DNA of 64,000 bases, from assembly GCA_019634415.1 (NCBI GenBank), contig JAHQVJ010000202.1, forward strand, positions 31,265 through 95,264, given 5' to 3'. Below, in pieces: positions 50,946 through 58,748 of the stretch; the stretch's first letter is position 1; every line of letters starts with the position of its first letter. Source of the DNA: Myxococcales bacterium (lineage in GTDB: Bacteria > Myxococcota_A > UBA796 > GCA-2862545). The notes under the pieces are model-generated. The model had not been told where the DNA came from, made no database searches, and was given only the letters and a program-made list of their open reading frames with translations. The position numbers were made by a program, and so were the translations under genes.

Positions 50946-52871
50946 CTACCCCAGAGCGGCCTCGGACGCCCTGGTCAGCAGGTCCTGCAGACGCTTGCCC
51001 ATGGCGGCGGGCTCGGTGACGGTTCCCTCCAGGAGCAGGGCATCGTCGTACAGCATCCGCGCGATCTGTGCCGCCGTCTCCTCGTGCCCTTTGTCTCGCA
51101 TCTCCGCGAGGTTCCGGATCAACGGGTGACGCGGGTTCAGCTCCAGGATCCGCTTGGATCCGATGCCGGGGATGGCCTGCTGGCTCTCGCGCAGCAAGCG
51201 CTCCATGTTGGCGGACATCCCGTCGTCGGCATCCACCAACACCACGGCACTGTCGGTCAGACGCGAGGACTCCCGCACGTCGGCCACGTGATCTCCGAGG
51301 AGCTCCTTGACCCACGGGGTGAAGGACTCCATGTCGGCCTTGTCCTCGGCAGCCTCTTCGGACTCGTCTTCGAGGTCCAGCTCCCCCCGGCTCACCGACT
51401 TCAGGGGGACCTCGTCGAAGGCATCGAGCGCACTCACGAGCCATTCGTCCACCGGATCCGTGAGCAGCAGCACGTCCCAGCCACGCTTGCGGAAGGCCTC
51501 GAGGTGCGGCGACGCCAGCGCCGACGACCGCGACTCGGCGGTGAGGAACCAGATCGTGTCCTGCTCCTCGGGCATCGCCGCCTTGTAGTCCGAAAGCGAC
51601 ATCAGCCCGGTCTCGTCGTCGTGGGACAGGGCGTTGAAGCGCAGCAGCGGCAGCAGCTCGTCTCCCCACGCAGCGCGGGCGTGGTAGTAGCCCTCCTTGA
51701 GCAGGACCCCGAAGTTCCGCCAGAAGTCGGCGTAGCTCGGAGGTGCCTCGACGGGTGCCTCGTCGCTGTCGTCTCCCCCCTCCTCGGGCACCGGCTCGGG
51801 CTCGGCCTGCCTGGACCACTTGCCGAGGTCCTTGAGGATCCGCTTCGTCAGCGCCTCGCTGATCTTGCGGACGACGGCGGTCTTCTGAACCATCTCGCGT
51901 GACACGTTGAGCGCGATGTCCTCGGAGTCCACCACACCTCGCACGAACCGCAGCCACTCGGGCAGCAGCGCCTTGGCGTGCTCCTCGATGAGCACGCGCC
52001 GAGCGTACAGCCTCGGTCCCCGCGCGGCCTCGGGATGGAACAAGTCGAAGGGCCGCACCTGCGGCACGAACAGCAAGGCACTGTACTGCAGCGGTGAGTC
52101 CACCGACACGTGGATGCGACGCGCGGGATCCTGCCAGTCCACGGCGACGGACTTGTAGAAGGCGTTGGCCTCGTCGTCGGTGACCTGGCTGGGAGGCTCG
52201 ACCCACAGCGCCTTGCCCGAGTTGGCCTGATCACCGTCGACCTCGATGGGCCAGGGCAAGAAGTTGGAGTGCTTGCGCACCACGTTCTTCAGCTTCTCGA
52301 CCTCCCCGAAGTCAGCACAGTCCTCGCGCAGGTGCAGGGTGATGGAGGTGCCGCGATGCTCGCGCTCGCCCTCCTCGAGGGTGTAGGTCCCCTCCCCCTT
52401 GCTGGTCCAGCGCACGGGCTGCGCATCGGGCTGGGCGGACCGACTGACCACCTCCACCTCGTGGGCCACCATGAAGGCCGAGTAGAAGCCGAGGCCGAAC
52501 TGCCCGATCAGCTTGGGAGCTCCTCCTTCCTCGGCCTGGGCCGTCTGCTGCTCCAGGAACGCCTTGGTGCCCGAGTGAGCGATGGTGCCGAGGTTCTCGA
52601 CGATCTCGTCGCGCGTCATGCCGATGCCGTCGTCGTCGATGGTGATCGTCTCTGCGTCACCGTCCACCGTGATCCGAATGGCCTCGCTCTCCCCCACCGC
52701 GGGCACGAGATCCTTGTCGGTCAGCCCCAGGAAGCGCGCCTTGTCGAGCGCGTCCGCGGCGTTGGACACGAGCTCGCGGAGGAAGACCTCGCGATCCGAG
52801 TACACCGAGTGGATCATCAGGTTGAGGAGCTGCTGAACTTCTGCCTTGAAACCGTGCTCGACGGCCGCCAT
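50946..52871 (-). CDS. htpG: Molecular chaperone HtpG (Hsp90)
   Basis: 641 residues from the ATG at 52871 (M-A-A-V-E-H-G-F-K-A-E-V-Q-Q-L-L); longer in-frame codons are not family-like. The N-terminal GHKL ATPase domain has E-L-V-S-N-A-A-D-A-L-D-K, D-D-D-G-I-G-M and I-G-Q-F-G-L-G-F-Y-S. The middle domain holds the catalytic-loop R-x-x-x-Q type site and D-I-A-L-N-V-S-R-E. The C-terminal dimerisation domain starts around 520. An acidic, Ser-poor insertion around 380-405 (E-P-E-P-V-P-E-E-G-G-D-D) is slightly longer than usual. It is divergent from apeB across 89 bp. Confidence 0.96.
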   Translation of the reverse strand: MAAVEHGFKAEVQQLLNLMIHSVYSDREVFLRELVSNAADALDKARFLGLTDKDLVPAVGESEAIRITVDGDAETITIDDDGIGMTRDEIVENLGTIAHSGTKAFLEQQTAQAEEGGAPKLIGQFGLGFYSAFMVAHEVEVVSRSAQPDAQPVRWTSKGEGTYTLEEGEREHRGTSITLHLREDCADFGEVEKLKNVVRKHSNFLPWPIEVDGDQANSGKALWVEPPSQVTDDEANAFYKSVAVDWQDPARRIHVSVDSPLQYSALLFVPQVRPFDLFHPEAARGPRLYARRVLIEEHAKALLPEWLRFVRGVVDSEDIALNVSREMVQKTAVVRKISEALTKRILKDLGKWSRQAEPEPVPEEGGDDSDEAPVEAPPSYADFWRNFGVLLKEGYYHARAAWGDELLPLLRFNALSHDDETGLMSLSDYKAAMPEEQDTIWFLTAESRSSALASPHLEAFRKRGWDVLLLTDPVDEWLVSALDAFDEVPLKSVSRGELDLEDESEEAAEDKADMESFTPWVKELLGDHVADVRESSRLTDSAVVLVDADDGMSANMERLLRESQQAIPGIGSKRILELNPRHPLIRNLAEMRDKGHEETAAQIARMLYDDALLLEGTVTEPAAMGKRLQDLLTRASEAALG

Positions 52872-52960
52872 GTGCACACCCCGAGTGCGAGTGGAGGCTC
52901 GTTCAGGTAAGCACGGCAGACGCACCGGCAACCGCAACCGATTCCCCGACGGCCCGCCCC

Positions 52961-54268
52961 ATGAACGATGCCATCGTCGACCGCTTCGTGTCCTTCCTGG
53001 ACGCCTCTCCCACGCCTCATCATGCCGTGGCCACGGTGGCCAGCCACCTGGGCGCCAGGGGCTTCGAGGCCGTGCGAGTGGCCGATCCGCCGCGGCAACT
53101 CCCGGCAGGCTTTCGCGGCTACGTGCGAGACGAGGGCTCGATCTTCGCCTTCGTGGTGGGCAACAAGCCCGTGGTAGACGCGGGCTTCCGCGTGATCGCG
53201 GCCCACACCGACTCCCCCAACCTACGGGTGAAGCCGCAGCCGCTGCAGCGCTCCCACGGCTACGTTCGCCTCGGTGTGGAGGTGTACGGCGGGGTGCAGG
53301 TCGCCACCTGGGTGGATCGCGACCTGGGGATGGCGGGCGTGGTCCACGTGAAGGCCGGCGACTCGATCACCTCGCACCTGGTGGACGTCCGACGACCCGT
53401 GGCTCGCGTGCCCACGCTGGCCATCCACCTCAACCGCACGGTGAACTCCGAGGGCCTCAAGCTCAACAACCAGACCCAGCTGCCGGCCGTCTTCGCCCTT
53501 TGCGACGACGACGACGGCGATCCGCTACGCGCCCTGCTGGCGGCCGAGGTCGGCTGCGCGCCCGACGACGTGACCACCTGGGACTTGAGCCTGTTCGATC
53601 TGGCCACCCCCACCGTGGGCGGGGCGAACGGCGAGTTCGTGTTCTCGGCACGCCTCGACAACCTCGGCTCGTGCCACGCCGCACTGGAGGCGCTGACCAC
53701 CGCCATCGACGACGGCCCCGTCGACCACACCACCGTGGTGGCGATGTTCGACCACGAGGAGATCGGCAGCCGCACCCAGCGAGGAGCCGCGGGGCGGGCC
53801 CTGGAGCACGTGATGCGCACCATCATGACCAACGCCGTGCCGCAGGGGCCCGGCACGCTGTCGCGCGCCCTGGCCCACAGCTTCGTGATCTCGGCCGACA
53901 TGGCCCACGCCGTGCACCCCGGCTTCTCCGACAAGAGCGACGCAGAGCACGCTCCCCGCATGGGGGCGGGTCCAGCCATCAAGCTCAACGTCAACCAGCG
54001 CTACACCAGCGAGGGCTCCACCTCGGCGATGTTCGCCATGCTGTGCGAGGAGGCGGAGGTGCCCGTGCAGTGGTTCACGACCCGGGCCGACATGGCCTGT
54101 GGCTCCACCGTGGGGCCGCTGCTGGCAGCGGGCCTGGGCGTGCGCGCGGTGGACGTGGGCAACCCCATGCTGTCGATGCACTCCGTGCGCGAGCAGTGCG
54201 GATCGCAGGACCATGGCTGGATGGCGGCAGCCATGCGCCGCTTCCTGGTGCGCCCCAAGCTCGGCTGA
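52961..54268 (+). CDS. apeB: M18 family aminopeptidase (ApeB/aspartyl aminopeptidase type)
   Basis: 435 residues. Metal-dependent aminopeptidase of the M18 family (DNPEP/ApeB), a dodecameric tetrahedral enzyme that removes N-terminal acidic residues. Motifs: T-P-H-H-A-V near residue 18, H82 in A-A-H-T-D-S-P-N, the A-R-L-D-N-L metal-binding block, the catalytic/metal F-D-H-E-E-I-G-S-R-T-Q, and the late S-A-D-M-A-H-A-V-H-P and M-L-S-M-H-S-V-R-E (last metal His). All ligands are in place. The length matches the family. The ATG at 52961 is chosen by family N-terminus; the gene faces away from htpG. Confidence 0.95.
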   Translation: MNDAIVDRFVSFLDASPTPHHAVATVASHLGARGFEAVRVADPPRQLPAGFRGYVRDEGSIFAFVVGNKPVVDAGFRVIAAHTDSPNLRVKPQPLQRSHGYVRLGVEVYGGVQVATWVDRDLGMAGVVHVKAGDSITSHLVDVRRPVARVPTLAIHLNRTVNSEGLKLNNQTQLPAVFALCDDDDGDPLRALLAAEVGCAPDDVTTWDLSLFDLATPTVGGANGEFVFSARLDNLGSCHAALEALTTAIDDGPVDHTTVVAMFDHEEIGSRTQRGAAGRALEHVMRTIMTNAVPQGPGTLSRALAHSFVISADMAHAVHPGFSDKSDAEHAPRMGAGPAIKLNVNQRYTSEGSTSAMFAMLCEEAEVPVQWFTTRADMACGSTVGPLLAAGLGVRAVDVGNPMLSMHSVREQCGSQDHGWMAAAMRRFLVRPKLG

Positions 54269-54407
54269 TCTTCCGGGTCGCGAGAGAACTCCGGAACTCT
54301 GCCCCTCTGATCCGGGGTTGCACTGGGACTGGAACAAGCGAGCGTGCGAGCGAGTGCAGGGAGTGCTGCAAGTCCAGGCGCGGAGCGGCAACCGGTAGCA
54401 TCGCGAC

Positions 54408-54479
54408 GTCGGGTAGGCCGGGACCTCACGGTCCCGACCCCCCACAGATCCGGACGTGCAGATTTCCCGCATCCGGCTC
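54408..54479 (-). ncRNA. Group II intron domains V and VI
   Basis: Domain V is the 34-nt stem-loop at 54446-54479, beginning GAGCCGGATGCGG, with GAAA loop and closing strand ending ACGTCCGGATCT; it holds the catalytic triad and the expected two-base bulge. Domain VI follows at about 54412-54445 with a G-T-G-A loop. The branch-point A lies seven bases from the intron 3' end. These give the strongest evidence that the element is a group II intron. Confidence 0.9.
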
Positions 54480-54485
54480 CTCAAA

Positions 54486-55814
54486 CTACGCGTTCGCTAG
54501 CCTTAGCTGCGTTCGGCCCTTCCGCCGGATCCGTGGCTTGGGCAAGGGAAACCTCCTCAAAACCCACGCGAATCGATGCCAGGGCATTCCACGCTGCGAT
54601 CGGCGTGCTAGTACCTGCCTCCATCGGCGTTCTATGGCGGGCCGGAGCTTCTCCAGTTGCTGGAAATTCCCTGGCCTGCCGTAGTACTCGTCATGGCCCC
54701 GCAGGGCGCGCCCGAGGGCTGCCGCCTGGTAGGGGATCGGGTCGTGCATATGCCGCTTCATCCACGCATAGGCGGCCGTGATCGCTCGATTCAGTCGACT
54801 CGAGGCCGTCCGGGTCTTCACGACATGGCCACCCGCACGGCTCCTGCCCCAGTGAACCGTGAACCCGACAAAGTCGAAGGTTCCTGGCTTGGGGCCTCCT
54901 CCGCCCTTCGGGCGGCGGAACGGAACCAGCCTCGTCTTCTCCGGATGCAGTGTCAGCCCAAACCGCCCAAGGCGTCGTGGGAGGACCCGGTGGACGCGCT
55001 CTGCGTCGTCCCTCCGTTCGAAGAGAAGGAGGAAGTCGACGGCGTAGCGAATCAGAGAGGCGCGGCCCCGTAACTGGGGTACCACCTCTTCGAACCACCA
55101 TCGGTCGAGGACCTCGTGCAGGTAGATGTTCGCCAAGAGTGGGGAAATCACCCCACCCTGGGGGGTCCCGACGTCCGGTCGCGTCACGCGATCATCCACC
55201 ATGACCCCGGCATTCAGCCACTTCCCGATGAGGCGTACCACCACTCCGTCGGCTACTCGTCGGCGGAGCAGATCCTGAAGTTGCTGGTGGTCGATCGTGT
55301 CGAAGAAGCTCGACACGTCGGCATCCAGCACCCAGCCACCACCCAGCACGTGGGCGGCCTCCCGCACGGCGTCCAAGGCGTCGTGCGCGGAGCGGCCGGG
55401 GCGAAACCCATAGGAGCAGTCGTAGAAGTCCTGCTCGTAGAGGGGTTCCAGCACCATGTGGACCGCACGTTGGAGGACCTTGTCCTTGAACGTGGGAACC
55501 CCGATGGGCCGCGTCTGTCCGCCTCCCTTCGGGAGGTCGACCCGACGGACCGGAGGCGCTCGGTAGGCTCCGCTCTTGGCACGGTCGAGCAGCGACTGCA
55601 GGTTCGCCTCCAGATCGGAGGCAAAGTCCTCTGCCGTCTGTCCGTCCACGCCGACGGCTCCGTCCTTCCGGGTGCGCCGATAGGCCTCGGCCATCCAGTC
55701 CAGGTCGATGTGGTGCGACAGCGAGCGAATCGCTGCCTCGGGCATCTGCCTCGCAAGTGTGGCTATCCTTGATCGTTTCGTTGAGATGGAAGTCGGCATC
55801 GGTCGGCCGGCCAT
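54486..55814 (-). CDS. ltrA: Group II intron reverse transcriptase/maturase with altered YADD site
   Basis: 442 residues from the ATG at 55814, which has GGAGGG four bases upstream; the frame is open to 55868. The protein has RT domains 1-7 (R-T-R-K-D-G-A-V-G-V-D-G, S-Y-G-F-R-P-G-R-S-A-H-D-A-L, G-T-P-Q-G-G-V-I-S-P-L-L-A-N) and the maturase/thumb region with P-G-T-F-D-F-V-G-F-T and a C-terminal R-F-P-L-P-K-P-R-I. No DNA-binding/HNH endonuclease domain follows. The catalytic YADD box reads Y-A-V-D at 55035-55046 (codon GTC where GAC is expected), which removes one metal-binding Asp. Splicing could persist because maturase activity does not need it, but target-primed DNA synthesis should fail. 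Confidence 0.9.
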   Translation of the reverse strand: MAGRPMPTSISTKRSRIATLARQMPEAAIRSLSHHIDLDWMAEAYRRTRKDGAVGVDGQTAEDFASDLEANLQSLLDRAKSGAYRAPPVRRVDLPKGGGQTRPIGVPTFKDKVLQRAVHMVLEPLYEQDFYDCSYGFRPGRSAHDALDAVREAAHVLGGGWVLDADVSSFFDTIDHQQLQDLLRRRVADGVVVRLIGKWLNAGVMVDDRVTRPDVGTPQGGVISPLLANIYLHEVLDRWWFEEVVPQLRGRASLIRYAVDFLLLFERRDDAERVHRVLPRRLGRFGLTLHPEKTRLVPFRRPKGGGGPKPGTFDFVGFTVHWGRSRAGGHVVKTRTASSRLNRAITAAYAWMKRHMHDPIPYQAAALGRALRGHDEYYGRPGNFQQLEKLRPAIERRWRQVLARRSQRGMPWHRFAWVLRRFPLPKPRIRRKGRTQLRLANA

Positions 55815-56492
55815 CTGTCCCTCCAAGGCTGCATAGTTCGGCACCCCCTTCCCTCCGCCAGGTCCCATCGAGCAGGTTCCCTGGTTTTACCGGTAGTATG
55901 GAGTGCTCCGACTGCTCCTGCCCACCCTCGGCCTCGTGCTGTATCTCGGCCTTCGGGCCTCCTCCGGCGATTCTTCTTCGCTCTCACCCCGGGCAGAGAT
56001 CGCTGGCCCTTGGGGTGGCCTGGTCCGGGTCTCCGCGGGACCTGCGCGGTGGTTCGGAGGAGAAGGGAAAGAGATCTCCCAGGTTCCTGGGCAGCCCGTT
56101 GTGCTTGCGTGCCGTGCTCTGGGACCCCGGTGGGCTCGACGCCCCATGACATGGAGGCGCAGAGTGTTGCCTTCCGCGTTGACCATCGCGTCGGCCACCA
56201 CGACCATACTTGTTTCGGGGCTACCACACGGCCCACAAACCCCCTGTGTACGCTTCACCCCGTCAGTCGCCCAACGCGGCGCAACACTCGGTTCCGGCCT
56301 GGCGTCACCCTTTGGCCGGGTGGGATTCGAACCCACAAGGCTGCTCGTAGGCTTCGATGTCTACTTCATCTTCCTCCTACCCAGGCTTGCCTGGCGCTCA
56401 ATCAACCCCGTTGATTGTCGCGATGACATCCTCTTGCTGCGAGGAGGAGGGTCCAGCTGCTAGCATCGCACCTCACACGAAAGAGGTGGGAT

Positions 56493-57683
56493 GTGGCCAG
56501 ATATTTCGCATTATGCATGTTGATAGCTTGCTCGGGAGACAAGACGGACACGGACACCACGTCCGACACCGACGCAGATGCCGACACGGACACCGACTCG
56601 GACACCGATGCCGACACGGACTCCGACTCGGACACCGATGTGGACTGCGTCGAAGACACCCTCGGCAACGCGGTGCCCTCGGTTGTCACCGGGACCACCG
56701 TGGGCGCGGAAGACGACGACGCTGGAACCTGCGGCGGTGACGGGGAGGCGGATCTGATCTTCGACTTCACCGCACCTGCAGCAGGCGACTACGGATTCCT
56801 GGTGACCAACGGTGCCACCGGATTCGACGCCGTCCTGTACACGCGCGACGTCTGTGGGGGCACCGAGGGGGAGTGTGTCGACGAACCCGGCGCGGCGGGA
56901 GAGGCCATCGTGGTGACGATGGCACAGGACGAGGAGATCCTGGTCATCCTGGACGGCGGTGAGGGCATCTACGAGCTGGGCGCCTACGCCGTGAGCCCCA
57001 CGGAGGCCGACTGTGCCGACGGGTTCGACGAGGACTTCGACGGCGACCTGGACTGCGCCGATGCCGACTGCGCGGGCGACCTGGCATGCGAGGAGGTGTG
57101 CGACAACGGCATCGACGACAACAACGACAAGCTGGTGGACTGCGACGATCCGCAGTGCGTGGACGAGCCGATCTGCGGCTGTCCGGATCTGGTGGCCACG
57201 GGCGCGCTCCCAGAGACCTTGGTCGGTAGCACCATCGGCAACCCCGACGACGTGACCCCGAGCTGCTTCACCAAGTACCTCAAGAAGTACGGCAAGTACT
57301 ACAAGAAGAAGTTCGTCGCGAGCGACACACAGATCGAGTACACCGCCCCCCAAGCCGCCACCTACGTGTTCGACACGGTGGGCTCGAAGTACGACACCGC
57401 GCTGTCGCTGAGCACCGCCTGCGGGGTCATCGACTTCGCGTGCAACGACGACTGGATCGGACTGCAGTCGCAGCTGGTGTACACCGCGAAGAAGGGCGAG
57501 ACCCTCATCGTGAACGTGGACGGATACGGCGGCAAGACCGGAGACTACGTGCTCAACATCGCGGAGCTCGAGGGCGCAGAATCCGACTGCACGGACGGAC
57601 GAGACCTCGACGACGACGGCGACGTGGACTGCGGCGACACCGATTGCGCCGCCGATCCCGCCTGCGTGACGAAGAAGCCGTAG
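56493..57683 (+). CDS. Lipoprotein with Asp-rich stalk and two PPC-like domains
   Basis: 396 residues from the GTG at 56493 (AGAGG six bases upstream). The signal M-A-R-Y-F-A-L-C-M-L-I-A-C is short with a lipobox. A T-D/S-D repeat (residues 17-50) forms a stalk. Two beta-sandwich domains of the bacterial pre-peptidase C-terminal (PPC) type follow (F-D-F-T-A-P-A-A-G-D-Y and I-E-Y-T-A-P-Q-A-A-T-Y-V-F). Between and after them lie acidic two-Cys repeats of the D-C-x-D-G-x-D-x-D-x-D-G-D-x-D-C type, which bind Ca2+ in thrombospondin-3-like units. It belongs to the surface-lipoprotein style common in Myxococcota. A relative sits broken at the right edge of the window. The group II intron ends 22 bp upstream. 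Confidence 0.8.
   Translation: MARYFALCMLIACSGDKTDTDTTSDTDADADTDTDSDTDADTDSDSDTDVDCVEDTLGNAVPSVVTGTTVGAEDDDAGTCGGDGEADLIFDFTAPAAGDYGFLVTNGATGFDAVLYTRDVCGGTEGECVDEPGAAGEAIVVTMAQDEEILVILDGGEGIYELGAYAVSPTEADCADGFDEDFDGDLDCADADCAGDLACEEVCDNGIDDNNDKLVDCDDPQCVDEPICGCPDLVATGALPETLVGSTIGNPDDVTPSCFTKYLKKYGKYYKKKFVASDTQIEYTAPQAATYVFDTVGSKYDTALSLSTACGVIDFACNDDWIGLQSQLVYTAKKGETLIVNVDGYGGKTGDYVLNIAELEGAESDCTDGRDLDDDGDVDCGDTDCAADPACVTKKP
56539..56643 (+). repeat. Asp/Thr/Ser-coding microrepeat
   Basis: Degenerate tandem units of GACACGGAC, GACTCGGAC and GATGCCGAC code for the (D-T/S/A)n stalk of the PPC lipoprotein. The array is in frame, so length changes would not disrupt the gene; the DNA is strongly strand-asymmetric in C and A. 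Confidence 0.6.
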
Positions 57684-57707
57684 ACGAAGGAGGCTGCGTC
57701 CTGGTGG

Positions 57708-58706
57708 TCAGGCACCCACGGCGAGCAGCAGCGCCCGCACGCCCGCCAAGGCCACCAGCACGCTGCCTGCCGCAACCAGGCCGCCGATCACCACGCTCGC
57801 GGCCCAGGTGGCTGGGCGGCGCCAGAGCGCAGCCCCGCCAGGCTTCTTACGCCACAGAGCCAGTAGCCCGTGTGCATCCACCGGAGGCCGGCCCGCCAGG
57901 GCCTCGGTGATCGCGGTGCGCATGCGGGTGGGCACGTCCCCCCGCGCCTCGAGCCGCCGTAGGCCGAGCTGCACCGTGGACGCGTCCGCCACACGCAGCG
58001 CCCCACAGATGGGCTGCCCCATCACCAGCTCGAAGAGCACCGCACCCAGCGCGAACACGTCTGCCCGAGGGTGGATGTGCTTGCTGTCGAGCATCTGCTC
58101 GGGCGGCATGTAGCCGAGCGTGCCCATCACCTGACCAGTCAGCGTGAGGTCCTCCCCCAGCGGCGGCGCGGCGCGAGGTAGCTCCTTGGCCAAGCCGAAG
58201 TCGGCCAGCTTCGGGATCCACCGCCCGTCCACGCAGACCACGAGCACGTTCGGTGGCTTGATGTCGCGATGCACCACGCCTGCGTCGTGGGCGGCGCACA
58301 GCCCCATGATCATGCCCTGCCCCAGCGCGTCGATCTGTGCCCACGACAGCTGCGAGCGCCGCTTCAGCAGATCTGCCAGCGTGGGTCCGCGCACCAAGTC
58401 CATCACCAGGGCTGGCACCCCGTCCACATCGAGCAGGTTGTGCACCCGTACGAGGTTGGGGTGGTCCAGCTTGGACTGCACACGGCCCTCGCGTCGCAGC
58501 CGCGTGAACAGCTGGGATCGGGCGGAGCGGCCGCAGCGCGCGAGCAGTCGCGGGTCGGGCAGCTTGAGCGCATAGGACGAGCCGAAGGCGGTGTGCACCA
58601 CCTCGTAGACCACCGCCATGCCCCCGCGGCAGAGCACACGGGTGATCTCGTAGTCGGCCACTCGTCGCCCAGGCTCGAGCACCGCCGTCGGCGTGTTCGT
58701 CACCAC
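57708..58706 (-). CDS. Membrane-anchored Ser/Thr protein kinase
   Basis: 332 residues from GTG at 58706 (a second GTG follows directly). Hanks-type kinase, complete catalytic set: K48 in Y-A-L-K-L, H146-R-D148-I-K-P-P-N, D169-F-G, and G-T-L-G-Y-M-P-P-E-Q activation-segment end. The glycine loop reads L-C-R-G-G-M-A-V-V, with Cys26 where the first Gly of GxGxxG is normal. A C-terminal tail of about 60 residues contains one hydrophobic segment (A-S-V-V-I-G-G-L-V-A-A-G-S-V-L-V-A-L-A), so the kinase is tethered to the inner membrane with a short outer end. No sensor domain beyond that. It is the next gene after, and converges with, the PPC lipoprotein. Confidence 0.88.
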   Translation of the reverse strand: MVTNTPTAVLEPGRRVADYEITRVLCRGGMAVVYEVVHTAFGSSYALKLPDPRLLARCGRSARSQLFTRLRREGRVQSKLDHPNLVRVHNLLDVDGVPALVMDLVRGPTLADLLKRRSQLSWAQIDALGQGMIMGLCAAHDAGVVHRDIKPPNVLVVCVDGRWIPKLADFGLAKELPRAAPPLGEDLTLTGQVMGTLGYMPPEQMLDSKHIHPRADVFALGAVLFELVMGQPICGALRVADASTVQLGLRRLEARGDVPTRMRTAITEALAGRPPVDAHGLLALWRKKPGGAALWRRPATWAASVVIGGLVAAGSVLVALAGVRALLLAVGA

Positions 58707-58748
58707 ACCCCCAGGCGTCTGGTCCCATCGGCCCGCACCCGGATCCGT

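Larger units (their letters stand above)
54408..56471 (-). mobile_element. Group II intron (complete, about 2.06 kb), likely immobile
   Basis: Boundaries come from structure. The 3' end at 54408 follows domain VI, a 10-bp stem GGTCGGGACC/GGTCCCGGCC whose bulged A in C-C-T-A-C-C-C-G-A-C is seven nucleotides from the end, exactly where the branch point belongs. The 5' end at 56471 matches GUGYG (GTGCGAT). About 600 bases of RNA (domains I-III, including G-G-A-A-C-C-T-G-G-G-A-G-A-T-C-T and a T-arm-like GTGGG/CCCAC hairpin) precede the reverse transcriptase frame, which lies in domain IV. The 5' end is less certain than the 3' end. The reverse transcriptase active site is altered, so mobility is doubtful. 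The intron sits antisense to, and just upstream of, a lipoprotein gene. Confidence 0.85.

Noticed and set aside
56320..56336. tRNA gene suggested by a perfect T-arm (GTGGG-TTCGAAT-CCCAC, minus strand)
   Set aside because: No matching acceptor, D-arm or anticodon arm lies within 100 bases on either side; the hairpin falls inside the intron's domain I region, where such T-arm-like stems occur.
54396..56469. TAGCATCGC on both sides of the intron as a target-site duplication
   Set aside because: Group II introns insert by reverse splicing and leave no duplication, the right copy lies inside the predicted intron end, and the same hexamer occurs elsewhere upstream of genes.
56539..56643. Short-repeat array considered as CRISPR
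   Set aside because: Units are 9-18 bp, have no unique spacers, keep the reading frame and encode an Asp/Thr stalk.
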